A DNA stretch of 7,449 nucleotides. Origin: Streptosporangiaceae bacterium (lineage in GTDB: Bacteria > Actinomycetota > Actinomycetes > Streptosporangiales > Streptosporangiaceae). The notes under the pieces are model-generated. The model saw only the letters and a program-made list of their open reading frames with translations. It was not told where the DNA came from and searched no databases. This document shows, piece after piece, positions 1 to 5,662 of the stretch. Where the stretch lies: the NCBI GenBank assembly GCA_030052355.1, contig JASIGS010000216.1, positions 1 to 7,449 on the forward strand. Direction: 5' to 3'. The translations under genes were made by a program, and so were the position numbers. Each line of letters opens with the position of its first letter. The first letter of the stretch is position 1.

Positions 1-1
1 G

Positions 2-892
2 CCGGTGACCAAGCTGACTCTGGTCGATCGGGTCAGGCCGTCGGAGGCTGTCAGTCAGGATCAGCGGGTGGCGGTGTGGCAGGGGGATCTAGTCACCGAG
101 CTGGGGGCTCGTGGCGCTAGCCCGCTTGCAGATGCTGATCTGGTCTTTCACTTGGCGGCGGCCGTGAGCGCGGAGTCCGAGCGCGATTTCGACCTCGGCA
201 TGCGCGCCAACTTGACCGGGATCGAGCTCGTGCTCGCGGCCTGCCGTGAGGCTGGGCGGGTACCGGTGGTGGTGTTCTCCAGCTCACTCGCGGTGTTCGG
301 CGGCACCGGCACGCATCCGCTGCCCGAAGTGATCACGGACGCCACGCTGCCGGTGCCGCAGAGCAGCTACGGAGTCCAGAAGTTCATCGGCGAGCAGCTC
401 ATCGCCGACTACACGCGGAAGGGGTTCATCCGGGGAAGGTCGGTGCGGCTGATGACGGTGAGCGTGCGGCCGGGACGGCCGAACGCCGCGGCGTCGGGGT
501 TCCTGTCCGGCATCATCAGGGAACCGCTGGCCGGGATCCGGTCAAATTCGCCGGTGCCGCCTGACCTGGCCGTCGCGCTCATGTCGCCGGCCCGCGCGGT
601 CGAGGGCCTGCTCTGCGCGGCGGAGGCGGCGCCGGAGCAGTGGGGCGACCCGACCGCGGTCACCCTGCCGGCCGTCACGGTCACCGTGGGTGAGATGGTG
701 CAGACGCTCGAGCGAGTTGCCGGGCCCGCGGTCAGCGCACTCGTGGGCTGGGAGCCGGACGAGGCCATCGCGGTCCTCATGCGCGGCTGGCCCGCGCGCG
801 TGTCGGCGGCGCGGGCTGCCGCGCTCGGGCTGAGCCCGGACGAGAGCTTCGAGGCCATCGTCCGCGCCTACATCCGCGATGCCGCTGGCTGA
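2..892 (+). CDS. denD: NAD-dependent epimerase/dehydrogenase, DenD-like (D-erythronate dehydrogenase type), 5'-truncated
   Basis: Extended short-chain dehydrogenase/reductase. DenD enzymes oxidise the C2 hydroxyl of D-erythronate-type four-carbon sugar acids with NAD+ in the cytoplasm. The frame is open from the left edge. The GTG at position 5 falls inside the protein, because the glycine-rich GxxGxxG nucleotide-binding loop and first beta strand are missing; roughly 25-40 residues lie upstream. Counting from that GTG, the visible sequence shows the end of the second strand (LTLVDRVRP, an acidic residue suited to NAD), GDL at 27-29, LVFHLAA near 46-52, the catalytic serine region FSSSLAVFGG at 91-100, and the catalytic pair Tyr122/Lys126 in YGVQK. 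The stretch VRPGRPNAAASGF near 153-165 is typical of the DenD subgroup. No kinase or isomerase of an erythronate pathway is visible, so the exact substrate is inferred from family resemblance only. The gene ends about 50 nt before the likely start of the PRC-barrel gene. Confidence 0.8.
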   Translation, partial: PVTKLTLVDRVRPSEAVSQDQRVAVWQGDLVTELGARGASPLADADLVFHLAAAVSAESERDFDLGMRANLTGIELVLAACREAGRVPVVVFSSSLAVFGGTGTHPLPEVITDATLPVPQSSYGVQKFIGEQLIADYTRKGFIRGRSVRLMTVSVRPGRPNAAASGFLSGIIREPLAGIRSNSPVPPDLAVALMSPARAVEGLLCAAEAAPEQWGDPTAVTLPAVTVTVGEMVQTLERVAGPAVSALVGWEPDEAIAVLMRGWPARVSAARAAALGLSPDESFEAIVRAYIRDAAG

Positions 893-944
893 CTATCCGT
901 CCGGAGGGGCTGCTTGGCCAGGCGGCCTGTCGGTAGCGTTACAT

Positions 945-1625
945 GTGCACCACGCACCCCAACGGCACGCGGAGGCGACCATCACACAGACAGAGTGGCT
1001 CACGATAGGAGCCGAGGTTAGCTGCACGGACGGGATCTGCGGTCAGCTGACGCGCGTAGTCGTTGACCCCGTGGCGCGTACGGTGACTCACCTGGCCGTC
1101 GAGCCTCCGCACCGGCAGGGGCTCGCCCGGCTCGTTCCGATTGATCTGGCGGCGCCCGGGCCGGGCGGCATACGGCTGAACTGCACGCTGCAAGAGTTCG
1201 AGCGGCTCGACTCAGCCGAAGAGACCCAGTTCGTGCCGGGCACCAGGGGATTCGAGGTGTACGGCGCCGATCAGGTCCTCTCCTGGCCGTATTTCCCGCT
1301 GGGGGACAGGATCATGAACCCCGATCTCGAGGGCAAGGTCTCGGAGACCGTCACGGTCGACACGGTCCCCCTTGGCGAGGTGCCGATTAGGCGCGGTGGG
1401 CACGTGCACGCCGCCGACGGCCCGATTGGCCAGGTCGAGGGGCTCGTCATCGACACGGCGAGCCACGGTGTGACACATGTCCTGTTGCAGGAGGGCCACC
1501 TGTGGGGACGCAAGCAGGTCGCCATCCCGATCGGCTCGGTGGCCAGCGTTGATGACGACGGCATCAAGCTGAGTATCAGCAAGCAGCAAGTCCAGGACCT
1601 GCCGCCAGTGAACCTCGCCGGCTAG
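945..1625 (+). CDS. Protein with two PRC-barrel domains
   Basis: PRC-barrel domains are small beta barrels found in RimM, photosynthetic reaction centre subunit H and many actinobacterial stress or RNA-associated proteins. Counting from GTG 945, copy one covers about residues 16-90 (LTIGAEVSCTDGICGQLTRV, then VDPVARTVTHLAVEP and LVPIDL). Copy two covers about 148-215 (GGHVHAADGPIGQVEGLVID, then GVTHVLLQ and VAIPIGSV). Both share the pattern of G-x-V, a turn, G-x-V/L, hydrophobic-D, T-H-hydrophobic. There is no signal peptide or membrane segment, so it is probably cytoplasmic. The start is uncertain: ATG 879 is in frame and overlaps the upstream gene by 14 nt but has no Shine-Dalgarno sequence and adds 22 unconserved residues. 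GTG 945 lies 6 nt after a TAGCGT (934-939) that could be a -10 element, so a leaderless start is possible. No catalytic residues are evident and the function is unknown. Confidence 0.82.
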   Translation: MHHAPQRHAEATITQTEWLTIGAEVSCTDGICGQLTRVVVDPVARTVTHLAVEPPHRQGLARLVPIDLAAPGPGGIRLNCTLQEFERLDSAEETQFVPGTRGFEVYGADQVLSWPYFPLGDRIMNPDLEGKVSETVTVDTVPLGEVPIRRGGHVHAADGPIGQVEGLVIDTASHGVTHVLLQEGHLWGRKQVAIPIGSVASVDDDGIKLSISKQQVQDLPPVNLAG

Positions 1626-1670
1626 TACCACGGCCGCAGGTCGTAACAGCTCGCTGGTGCGGAGGAGCGA

Positions 1671-2216
1671 TCATTCAAAGCTGACGTCGTCCGTGCTCGT
1701 CACCAGCTCTACCTGATCTCCTAGCGACCACTCAGCCACGCGGGACGCGACGTCCGCTGGCACTACGTCGCCGAATCCAGGTCCGGGCGGAATGTCGTAT
1801 GTCGCATGTGCCCCGTGTGGCAGTACCACGGCGTAGCCCCGGTCGAGCGCGGTACGCGCGGTCGCGGCAACGCACATTTCCGACATCACTCCGGCGATCA
1901 CCAGTCGGCTCACGCCGGCGCCCGTCAGTATCGAGCCGAGGTTCGTGCCGTCGAAACCGTCGTCCCGGGTTTTCCGCACGACCGGCTCGCCAGGCAGCGG
2001 CCGCAGATGCAACTCCCAGCCCCGTTTGCCCGGCTCGTCGGGCGCGCCATCTTCGCCGTCGTTCTGGAGATGAATCACGAGGCAGCCGGCTTGCCTGGCC
2101 CGCACGAGCAGGCTGTCAACGCTGGCCAGAAGTGCTTCAGCGGCAGGCACCGCGTCCTTTCCGCTGACGAACGCGGTCTGCAGGTCGACCAGCAGCAGAG
2201 CCTGTACCGGGGGCAT
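1671..2216 (-). CDS. Isochorismatase-family cysteine hydrolase
   Basis: Complete 181-residue protein of the isochorismatase-like superfamily, which includes nicotinamidase, N-carbamoylsarcosine amidase and isochorismatase; the size is normal. The catalytic triad is visible: Asp11 in LLLVDLQ, Lys82 in VVRKTRDDGF, and the nucleophile Cys115 in IAGVMSEMCVAATAR. The bond Val110-Met111 just before the Cys loop fits the family's conserved cis-peptide. GDQVELVTSTDD near the C-terminus matches the usual last strand. The His-rich metal site of nicotinamidases (DxHxxxH) is not apparent, which argues for a general amidase/hydrolase over a nicotinamidase. The gene stands alone on the minus strand, convergent with the PRC-barrel gene (45 nt gap, no clear hairpin) and divergent from the epimerase operon. 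No Shine-Dalgarno sequence precedes ATG 2216, but a TATAGT lies 5 nt upstream, so translation is probably leaderless. The substrate cannot be named. Confidence 0.9.
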   Translation of the reverse strand: MPPVQALLLVDLQTAFVSGKDAVPAAEALLASVDSLLVRARQAGCLVIHLQNDGEDGAPDEPGKRGWELHLRPLPGEPVVRKTRDDGFDGTNLGSILTGAGVSRLVIAGVMSEMCVAATARTALDRGYAVVLPHGAHATYDIPPGPGFGDVVPADVASRVAEWSLGDQVELVTSTDDVSFE

Positions 2217-2221
2217 GTCGC

Positions 2222-2227
2222 ACTATA
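2222..2227 (-). promoter_or_regulatory. -10 element of a likely leaderless promoter for the isochorismatase-family gene
   Basis: Read on the minus strand, TATAGT is followed by GCGAC and then the ATG at 2216. A sigma-70-type -10 hexamer places the transcription start about 6-7 nt downstream, which is on the A of the start codon or next to it. The lack of any ribosome binding site in front of this ATG fits a leaderless mRNA, a common arrangement in actinobacteria. No good -35 hexamer is seen at 16-18 nt upstream. Confidence 0.5.
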
Positions 2228-2282
2228 TCGGGCAACCCGCCTTGGGGTAGTAGCTCTCTGCGCTCGTGCGGCGGCTGAAGAC

Positions 2283-2309
2283 TGTCACAGCTTCCGGTGG
2301 CTCCTTGTC
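2283..2309 (+). promoter_or_regulatory. Predicted ECF41 sigma-factor promoter (TGTCACA-N16-TGTC)
   Basis: TGTCACA at 2283-2289 is followed after 16 nt by TGTC at 2306-2309. The motif reported for ECF41 sigma factors is TGTCACA in the -35 region with CGTC in the -10; here only the first base of the -10 differs. The element lies 34 nt upstream of the epimerase ATG, leaving a leader of about 25-30 nt that includes the ribosome binding site. As the sigma factor of this class is the second gene of the operon, the site predicts autoregulation. The consensus is recalled from the literature and not tested here. The other TGTCACA-like strings in the window lack a correctly spaced partner. Confidence 0.68.
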
Positions 2310-2328
2310 TTCAAGGGAAAGACCACGC

Positions 2329-2335
2329 GGAAGGA
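2329..2335 (+). promoter_or_regulatory. Ribosome binding site that fixes the epimerase start
   Basis: GGAAGGA lies 7 nt before ATG 2343. It settles the start within a frame that stays open upstream to about 1806, where the extension would run antisense through the isochorismatase-family gene and is not real. Confidence 0.75.
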
Positions 2336-2342
2336 AAAGATC

Positions 2343-3275
2343 ATGCGAGTCTTCGTCACGGGAGCGACCGGGGCACTGGGGCGGCATCTTGTTCCCGGGC
2401 TGGTCGCGGCGGGTCACAAGGTCACCGCGACCACGAGGACGCCCGGCAAGGTCGCGCAACTGCGAGCCGCGGGTGCCGAGGCTGTGGTCGTCGACGGGCT
2501 GGATCGGGAGGCTGTGATCGCCGCTGTGACTGCGGCGGCGCCAGAGGCGATCCTGCACGAGATGACCGCGCTCTCGGACATGCGGAGCCTCCGCAACCCG
2601 GACAAACAGTTCGCCGCCACCAACGCACTCAGGACGCGGGGCACTGACAATCTGCTGGCGGCCGCTGCGGAGGCGGGCACCAGCAGGGTCATCGCGCAAA
2701 GCTACGCGGGCGCCGCGCCGGATTTGCGCTCCGACGGCCGGCTGAAGACCGAAGAGGATCCGATTGACGTGCTGCCCATCCGGTCGGCCATGGAAGGGTC
2801 GGCGGCGATCAGGCACGTCGAAGAGACGGTGCCGGCGCAGGCGCCGGAGGGCATCGTGCTCCGCTACGGCGGCTTCTACGGGCCTGGCGCTTCGGAATTC
2901 ATGCTCGAAGCGGTCCGGAAGAGGCAGGTGCCGGTCATCGGTGGCGGGGCCGGCGTCTGGTCGTTCATTGAGATCAGCGACGCCGCCGCGGCCACGGTCG
3001 CCGCGGTCGAGCTTGGCGCACCCGGGATCTACAACATCGTGGACGACGACCCGGCCGCGGTGGCGGAATGGCTACCGTATCTGGCTGAGGTCGCGGGCGC
3101 GAAGCCGCCGCTCCGGGTGCCCGCCTGGATTGGGCGGCTGCTCGCCGGCGAGTTCGTCGTGGCACAGATGACTGCCTCGTGCGGGTCATCGAACGCGAAG
3201 GCGAAGAAAGAACTCGGCTGGGAGCCGCGCTACGCGAGCTGGCGGGAGGGGTTCCGTGCCTGGATCAGTGGATGA
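2343..3275 (+). CDS. NAD(P)-binding epimerase/dehydratase-type protein, the ECF41-associated partner
   Basis: A 310-residue extended/atypical short-chain dehydrogenase-like protein. The Rossmann loop GATGALG is at residues 7-13, directly after the first strand MRVFVT; TRTPGKV near 31-37 supplies basic residues that suggest NADP(H). QSYAG at 119-123 aligns with the catalytic Ser region and LRYGGFYGPG at 173-182 is the conserved post-catalytic strand. The usual Tyr-x3-Lys pair is absent: by position Ser153 and Arg157 (SAAIR) replace it, so it may be a non-classical reductase or a binding protein. The start follows a good Shine-Dalgarno sequence. It is the first gene of the operon, and its last 20 nt overlap the sigma-factor start, indicating translational coupling. 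Epimerases are one of the three recurrent targets of ECF41 sigma factors, so this is likely the regulated gene. Substrate unknown. Confidence 0.88.
   Translation: MRVFVTGATGALGRHLVPGLVAAGHKVTATTRTPGKVAQLRAAGAEAVVVDGLDREAVIAAVTAAAPEAILHEMTALSDMRSLRNPDKQFAATNALRTRGTDNLLAAAAEAGTSRVIAQSYAGAAPDLRSDGRLKTEEDPIDVLPIRSAMEGSAAIRHVEETVPAQAPEGIVLRYGGFYGPGASEFMLEAVRKRQVPVIGGGAGVWSFIEISDAAAATVAAVELGAPGIYNIVDDDPAAVAEWLPYLAEVAGAKPPLRVPAWIGRLLAGEFVVAQMTASCGSSNAKAKKELGWEPRYASWREGFRAWISG
3245..3249 (+). promoter_or_regulatory. Ribosome binding site that fixes the sigma-factor start
   Basis: GGAGG inside the end of the epimerase frame lies 6 nt before GTG 3256. A second in-frame GTG at 3268 would be 18 nt away, too far, so 3256 is preferred and the two frames overlap by 20 nt. 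Confidence 0.65.
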
Positions 3276-4209
3276 GACCGCTGCGGCCGACTACCGGCCG
3301 CTGCTGTTCTCCATCGCCTACGGGATGACCGGATCCGTGGGCGATGCCGAGGACATCGTGCAGGACGCGTTCCTCGGCCTGACTAAGGCGCGGCAGGCCG
3401 GAACCACGATCGCCGATCTGAAGGCGTACATGACGACCGCGGTGACCCGGCTGGGCATCAACTACCTGGGATCGGCGCGGGTGCGCCGGGAGACGTATGT
3501 GGGGGACTGGCTGCCCGAGCCGGTCGTGGTGGCCGCCGATGAGCCGGGGCCCGCCGAGTACGCCGAGCTGGCTGACTCCCTGTCGATGGCGTTCCTCGTG
3601 TTGCTGGAAGCTTTGTCGCCGGTGGAGCGGGCTGTGTTCATGCTGCGCGAGGTGTTCGGGTACGGATACCAGGACGTGGCGCGGATCACCGGCAAGACAG
3701 AAGTGAACTGCCGGCAGATCTTCGCCCGCGCCAAGCAGCGCGTTGCCGCTGGAGGACCGTCGCGCGACCTGGTGACGACCCCGGCGGAGCGGGCGGAAGG
3801 CGAGGCGCTCGCGCGCAGATTCTTCGAGGCGGCCGCGGGCGGCGACATGGACGCCCTGCTCGGCATGCTCGCGCCCGACGTCGTGTACCGGGGTGACGGC
3901 GGCGGCAAGGCGGCCTCGGTCGGCCAGCCGCTGGCCGGGCGGCAGCCCGTCGTGCAGTTGCTCGTCTCCGTGCTCGGCCGGGTCCTGGGGCAAGGCGCCT
4001 CGATCCGGCTGGCCTGGGTCAACGGTCAGCCGGGTGCCGTGCTTTACGACGCCTGGGGGCGCGTCATCGGCGCCGTCGCGCTCGAGGTCACCGGGGGCCT
4101 TGTCCAGGCGCTGCGCTCTGTCACCAACCCCGACAAGCTTGGTCATATAGGCCCGGTATCTGACCTGGCGCGGCTGCCGCTGAAGGACGATGAAGGAGCG
4201 GACCAGTGA
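3256..4209 (+). CDS. ECF41-family RNA polymerase sigma factor with C-terminal NTF2/SnoaL-like extension (SigJ-like)
   Basis: A 317-residue extracytoplasmic-function sigma factor that directs RNA polymerase to a small set of promoters. Region 2 spans about residues 10-80, with YGMTGSVGDAEDIVQDAF at 22-39. Region 4 spans about 105-165, with the helix-turn-helix in YGYQDVARITGKTEVNCRQI. An NTF2/SnoaL-like domain fills about 183-297. All three ECF41 signatures are present: WLPEP at 85-89 in the linker, DGGGK at 214-218, and NPDKL at 291-295. In this family the extension contacts the core and controls activity in place of an anti-sigma factor; none is encoded nearby. The extension is full length, so this should be the regulated form. 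The gene lies between the epimerase and a SnoaL-like gene in a coupled operon with a matching promoter upstream. The signal is unknown. Assignment to ECF41 is firm; the sigJ name would be by analogy only. Confidence 0.95.
   Translation: MPGSVDETAAADYRPLLFSIAYGMTGSVGDAEDIVQDAFLGLTKARQAGTTIADLKAYMTTAVTRLGINYLGSARVRRETYVGDWLPEPVVVAADEPGPAEYAELADSLSMAFLVLLEALSPVERAVFMLREVFGYGYQDVARITGKTEVNCRQIFARAKQRVAAGGPSRDLVTTPAERAEGEALARRFFEAAAGGDMDALLGMLAPDVVYRGDGGGKAASVGQPLAGRQPVVQLLVSVLGRVLGQGASIRLAWVNGQPGAVLYDAWGRVIGAVALEVTGGLVQALRSVTNPDKLGHIGPVSDLARLPLKDDEGADQ
4193..4198 (+). promoter_or_regulatory. Ribosome binding site for the SnoaL-like gene
   Basis: AAGGAG lies 7 nt before GTG 4206, inside the end of the sigma-factor frame. 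It supports GTG 4206 as the start, with start and stop codons sharing GTGA. Confidence 0.7.
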
Positions 4210-4658
4210 GCGATTTTCAGGGCGTCGCCGACCGCGTGGAGATAGAGGCGCTGCGCGGCGAGTACACCGATGCGGCGATGATGCGTGACTATGACCGCTT
4301 GGCGTCGCTGTTCACGCCGGATGGCGCGCTGCGGATGCCCAACATCCCGGTCGAGCTTGTCGGCCCGGAGCAGATACGCGGCTGGGGCGACCGGGTGCCG
4401 GAATTCGTGGAGTTTCTCGTGCAGAACACGCACCCCGGCACGGTTCAGATCGATGGCGACGCCGCTTCGGGCCGTGCTTACATGCATGAGGTCGGGCGTC
4501 TCCGCGACGGCCGTTCGGAACTCAATTATGCGATCTACCACGACCGCTACCGGCGCACCGAGGATGGGTGGAAGTTCACCGAGCGGGTCTACGAAGTGCG
4601 GTACCACGACAGCAGCCCGCTGGCGGGCTCGCCCGCCGGGAGCAGCCTTCCGAGGTAA
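4206..4658 (+). CDS. Stand-alone SnoaL-like / NTF2-family protein
   Basis: A 150-residue one-domain protein with the pattern of SnoaL-type NTF2 folds: N-terminal helices (VEIEALRGEYTDAAMMRDYD at 11-30), then LASLFTPDGALRMP, a middle strand NTHPGTVQIDGDAASGRAYM, and C-terminal strands ELNYAIYHDRYRRTEDGWKF ending in ERVYEVRYH. Members include polyketide cyclases, isomerases, dehydratases and small-ligand binders. His76, Asp113 or the C-terminal His134 could line the pocket, but no catalytic assignment is secure. There is no signal peptide. Its GTG overlaps the sigma-factor stop (GTGA), so it is co-transcribed and probably coupled. The fold class matches the sigma factor's own C-terminal extension, although the DGGGK and NPDKL motifs are absent. 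It could be an enzyme acting with the epimerase or an accessory ligand sensor; the sequence does not decide. The gene ends inside a strong hairpin. Confidence 0.88.
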   Translation: MSDFQGVADRVEIEALRGEYTDAAMMRDYDRLASLFTPDGALRMPNIPVELVGPEQIRGWGDRVPEFVEFLVQNTHPGTVQIDGDAASGRAYMHEVGRLRDGRSELNYAIYHDRYRRTEDGWKFTERVYEVRYHDSSPLAGSPAGSSLPR

Positions 4659-4700
4659 GCACGGCGGCATCGCGAAGCGATGCCGCCGTGTCCCTTACCT
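4653..4700. terminator. Bidirectional intrinsic terminator hairpin between convergent genes
   Basis: The inner stem is a perfect 14 bp: CACGGCGGCATCGC (4660-4673) pairs with GCGATGCCGCCGTG (4677-4690) across a GAA loop. A further 7 bp, AGGTAAG (4653-4659) with CTTACCT (4694-4700), extends it beyond a 3-nt bulge (TCC, 4691-4693). There is no long T tract, as is usual for actinobacterial terminators. The TAA of the SnoaL-like gene (4656-4658) and most of the TAG of the opposing hydrolase (4699-4701) lie in the outer stem, so one structure can end transcription from both sides. Confidence 0.88.
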
Positions 4701-5472
4701 AGGACAGGTACTGGCCGAAGAAGTCGAACACTTTCTCCCAGCCGTCCATCGCTGCCTCGGGCCGGTACATCGGCGTGTGATGGTAGAAGAAGCCATGCGA
4801 CGCACCGTCGTAGCGGTGGAACACGTAGTGCTTGCCGTGCCGCTTTAGCTCGGCCTCGTGCTGGTTGACCAGTTCCGGGGTCGGGTACTGGTCGTCGTTA
4901 CCGAACAGGCCGAGCAGGGGCGCGTTCAGGTCTGCGGTGAACTCGAGTACCGAAACCGGGCGGGTCGGAGTCAGTTCCTCCGCCTTGGCGATCACGCCGC
5001 CACCCCACAGGTCAATGACGGCGTTGAAGCCCGGGTCCTTGGAAGCGACCAGCAGCGCGTGCCGGCCGCCCGAGCACGGGCCGATGATGCCGACCTTGCC
5101 GTTGCTGTCCGGCTGAGCGAGCAGCCACTCGCGTGCGGCCGAGCAGTCAGCGACGACGCTGTCGTCAGGAACGCCGCCTTCGGCACGCGCCTTCGCCGCG
5201 ATGTCGTCCGGTGCGCCGTGCCCGAATCGCTCGTAGATGTTGGGCAGTATGACGGTGTAGCCGTGCCGGGCCAGCCGGTCGGAGAACTCGCGCATGTACT
5301 CGTCCCACCCGGGCATGTGCGGCACGGCGACGATCCCGGGGCGCGGGCCTTCGCCGGCGGCCGGCCTGGCGACGTACGCGTGTATCTCGTCCCCGTTGCC
5401 CGCCGGGTAGGTGATTACTTCTGTCGTTATGCCGTTGTTCGTATCGGTGCTGAACGAGTTCCACGCGGCCAT
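4699..5472 (-). CDS. Dienelactone-hydrolase-family alpha/beta hydrolase
   Basis: A 257-residue alpha/beta hydrolase of the usual dienelactone hydrolase size. The family triad is visible: nucleophile Cys133 in the elbow GPCSGG, Asp193 in GNDDQYP, and His226 in GASHGFF. Classical DLH opens dienelactone to maleylacetate in chloroaromatic breakdown. Here two of its characteristic residues differ: the Glu that activates the cysteine is replaced by His52 (PHMPGWDE), and the substrate-carboxylate Arg after the catalytic His is Tyr230. The substrate is therefore probably something else, and no catechol pathway genes are near. There is no signal peptide. ATG 5472 is chosen because GAAGGAG lies 6 nt upstream and the family similarity begins there; the frame stays open to 5817 but that part runs antisense through dapB. 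It converges on the sigma-factor operon and shares its terminator, and it diverges from dapB across 190 nt. Confidence 0.9.
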   Translation of the reverse strand: MAAWNSFSTDTNNGITTEVITYPAGNGDEIHAYVARPAAGEGPRPGIVAVPHMPGWDEYMREFSDRLARHGYTVILPNIYERFGHGAPDDIAAKARAEGGVPDDSVVADCSAAREWLLAQPDSNGKVGIIGPCSGGRHALLVASKDPGFNAVIDLWGGGVIAKAEELTPTRPVSVLEFTADLNAPLLGLFGNDDQYPTPELVNQHEAELKRHGKHYVFHRYDGASHGFFYHHTPMYRPEAAMDGWEKVFDFFGQYLS

Positions 5473-5478
5473 CGCATG

Positions 5479-5485
5479 CTCCTTC
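5479..5485 (-). promoter_or_regulatory. Ribosome binding site that fixes the hydrolase start
   Basis: On the minus strand GAAGGAG precedes ATG 5472 by 6 nt. It identifies the true start within a longer open frame. Confidence 0.75.
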
Positions 5486-5551
5486 GCAGCTACAAGTGTC
5501 CGCAGAAATTCATACCGCATCGGCCGACGCTGCGTCCCGGCGGGCGGCCGA

Positions 5552-5557
5552 TAGGCT
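5552..5557 (+). promoter_or_regulatory. Possible -10 element for dapB
   Basis: TAGGCT fits the actinobacterial TANNNT/TAGRRT type of -10 hexamer and lies in the 190-nt gap between the divergent hydrolase and dapB genes. The region at the -35 spacing (around 5530-5535, CTGCGT) matches poorly, and the leader to ATG 5663 would be about 100 nt. This is a weak prediction. The rest of the gap shows no RNA gene or repeat beyond short G+C-rich stems around 5611-5633. Confidence 0.25.
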
Positions 5558-5662
5558 GCCGATTGGGGTTCTTGGCGGCGCCGGGCCCGGGCCATCAAGG
5601 TCTGGGTTGTCACGGGGGGAGCGCCGTGTCCCCGGCCAAGAGGAACGGGGCGAGGGAGCACG

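Noticed and set aside
1469..1475. TGTCACA on the minus strand inside the PRC-barrel gene
   Set aside because: No CGTC/TGTC lies at the required spacing and no minus-strand gene begins nearby. A second copy at 7245-7251 inside the propeller gene fails for the same reasons.
1806..2342. Upstream extension of the epimerase frame
   Set aside because: It runs antisense through the isochorismatase-family gene, has no Rossmann-type sequence, and a good ribosome binding site marks ATG 2343, where similarity begins.
3265..4146. Long open frame of 293 codons on the minus strand
   Set aside because: It lies wholly antisense to the sigma-factor gene, which has clear conserved domains. The frame is kept open by high-GC codon bias and its product has a low-complexity, Arg/His-rich look.
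5608..5630. TGTCACG followed by TGTC upstream of dapB as a second ECF41 promoter
   Set aside because: The spacer is only 12 nt instead of 16 and the last base of the -35 motif differs.
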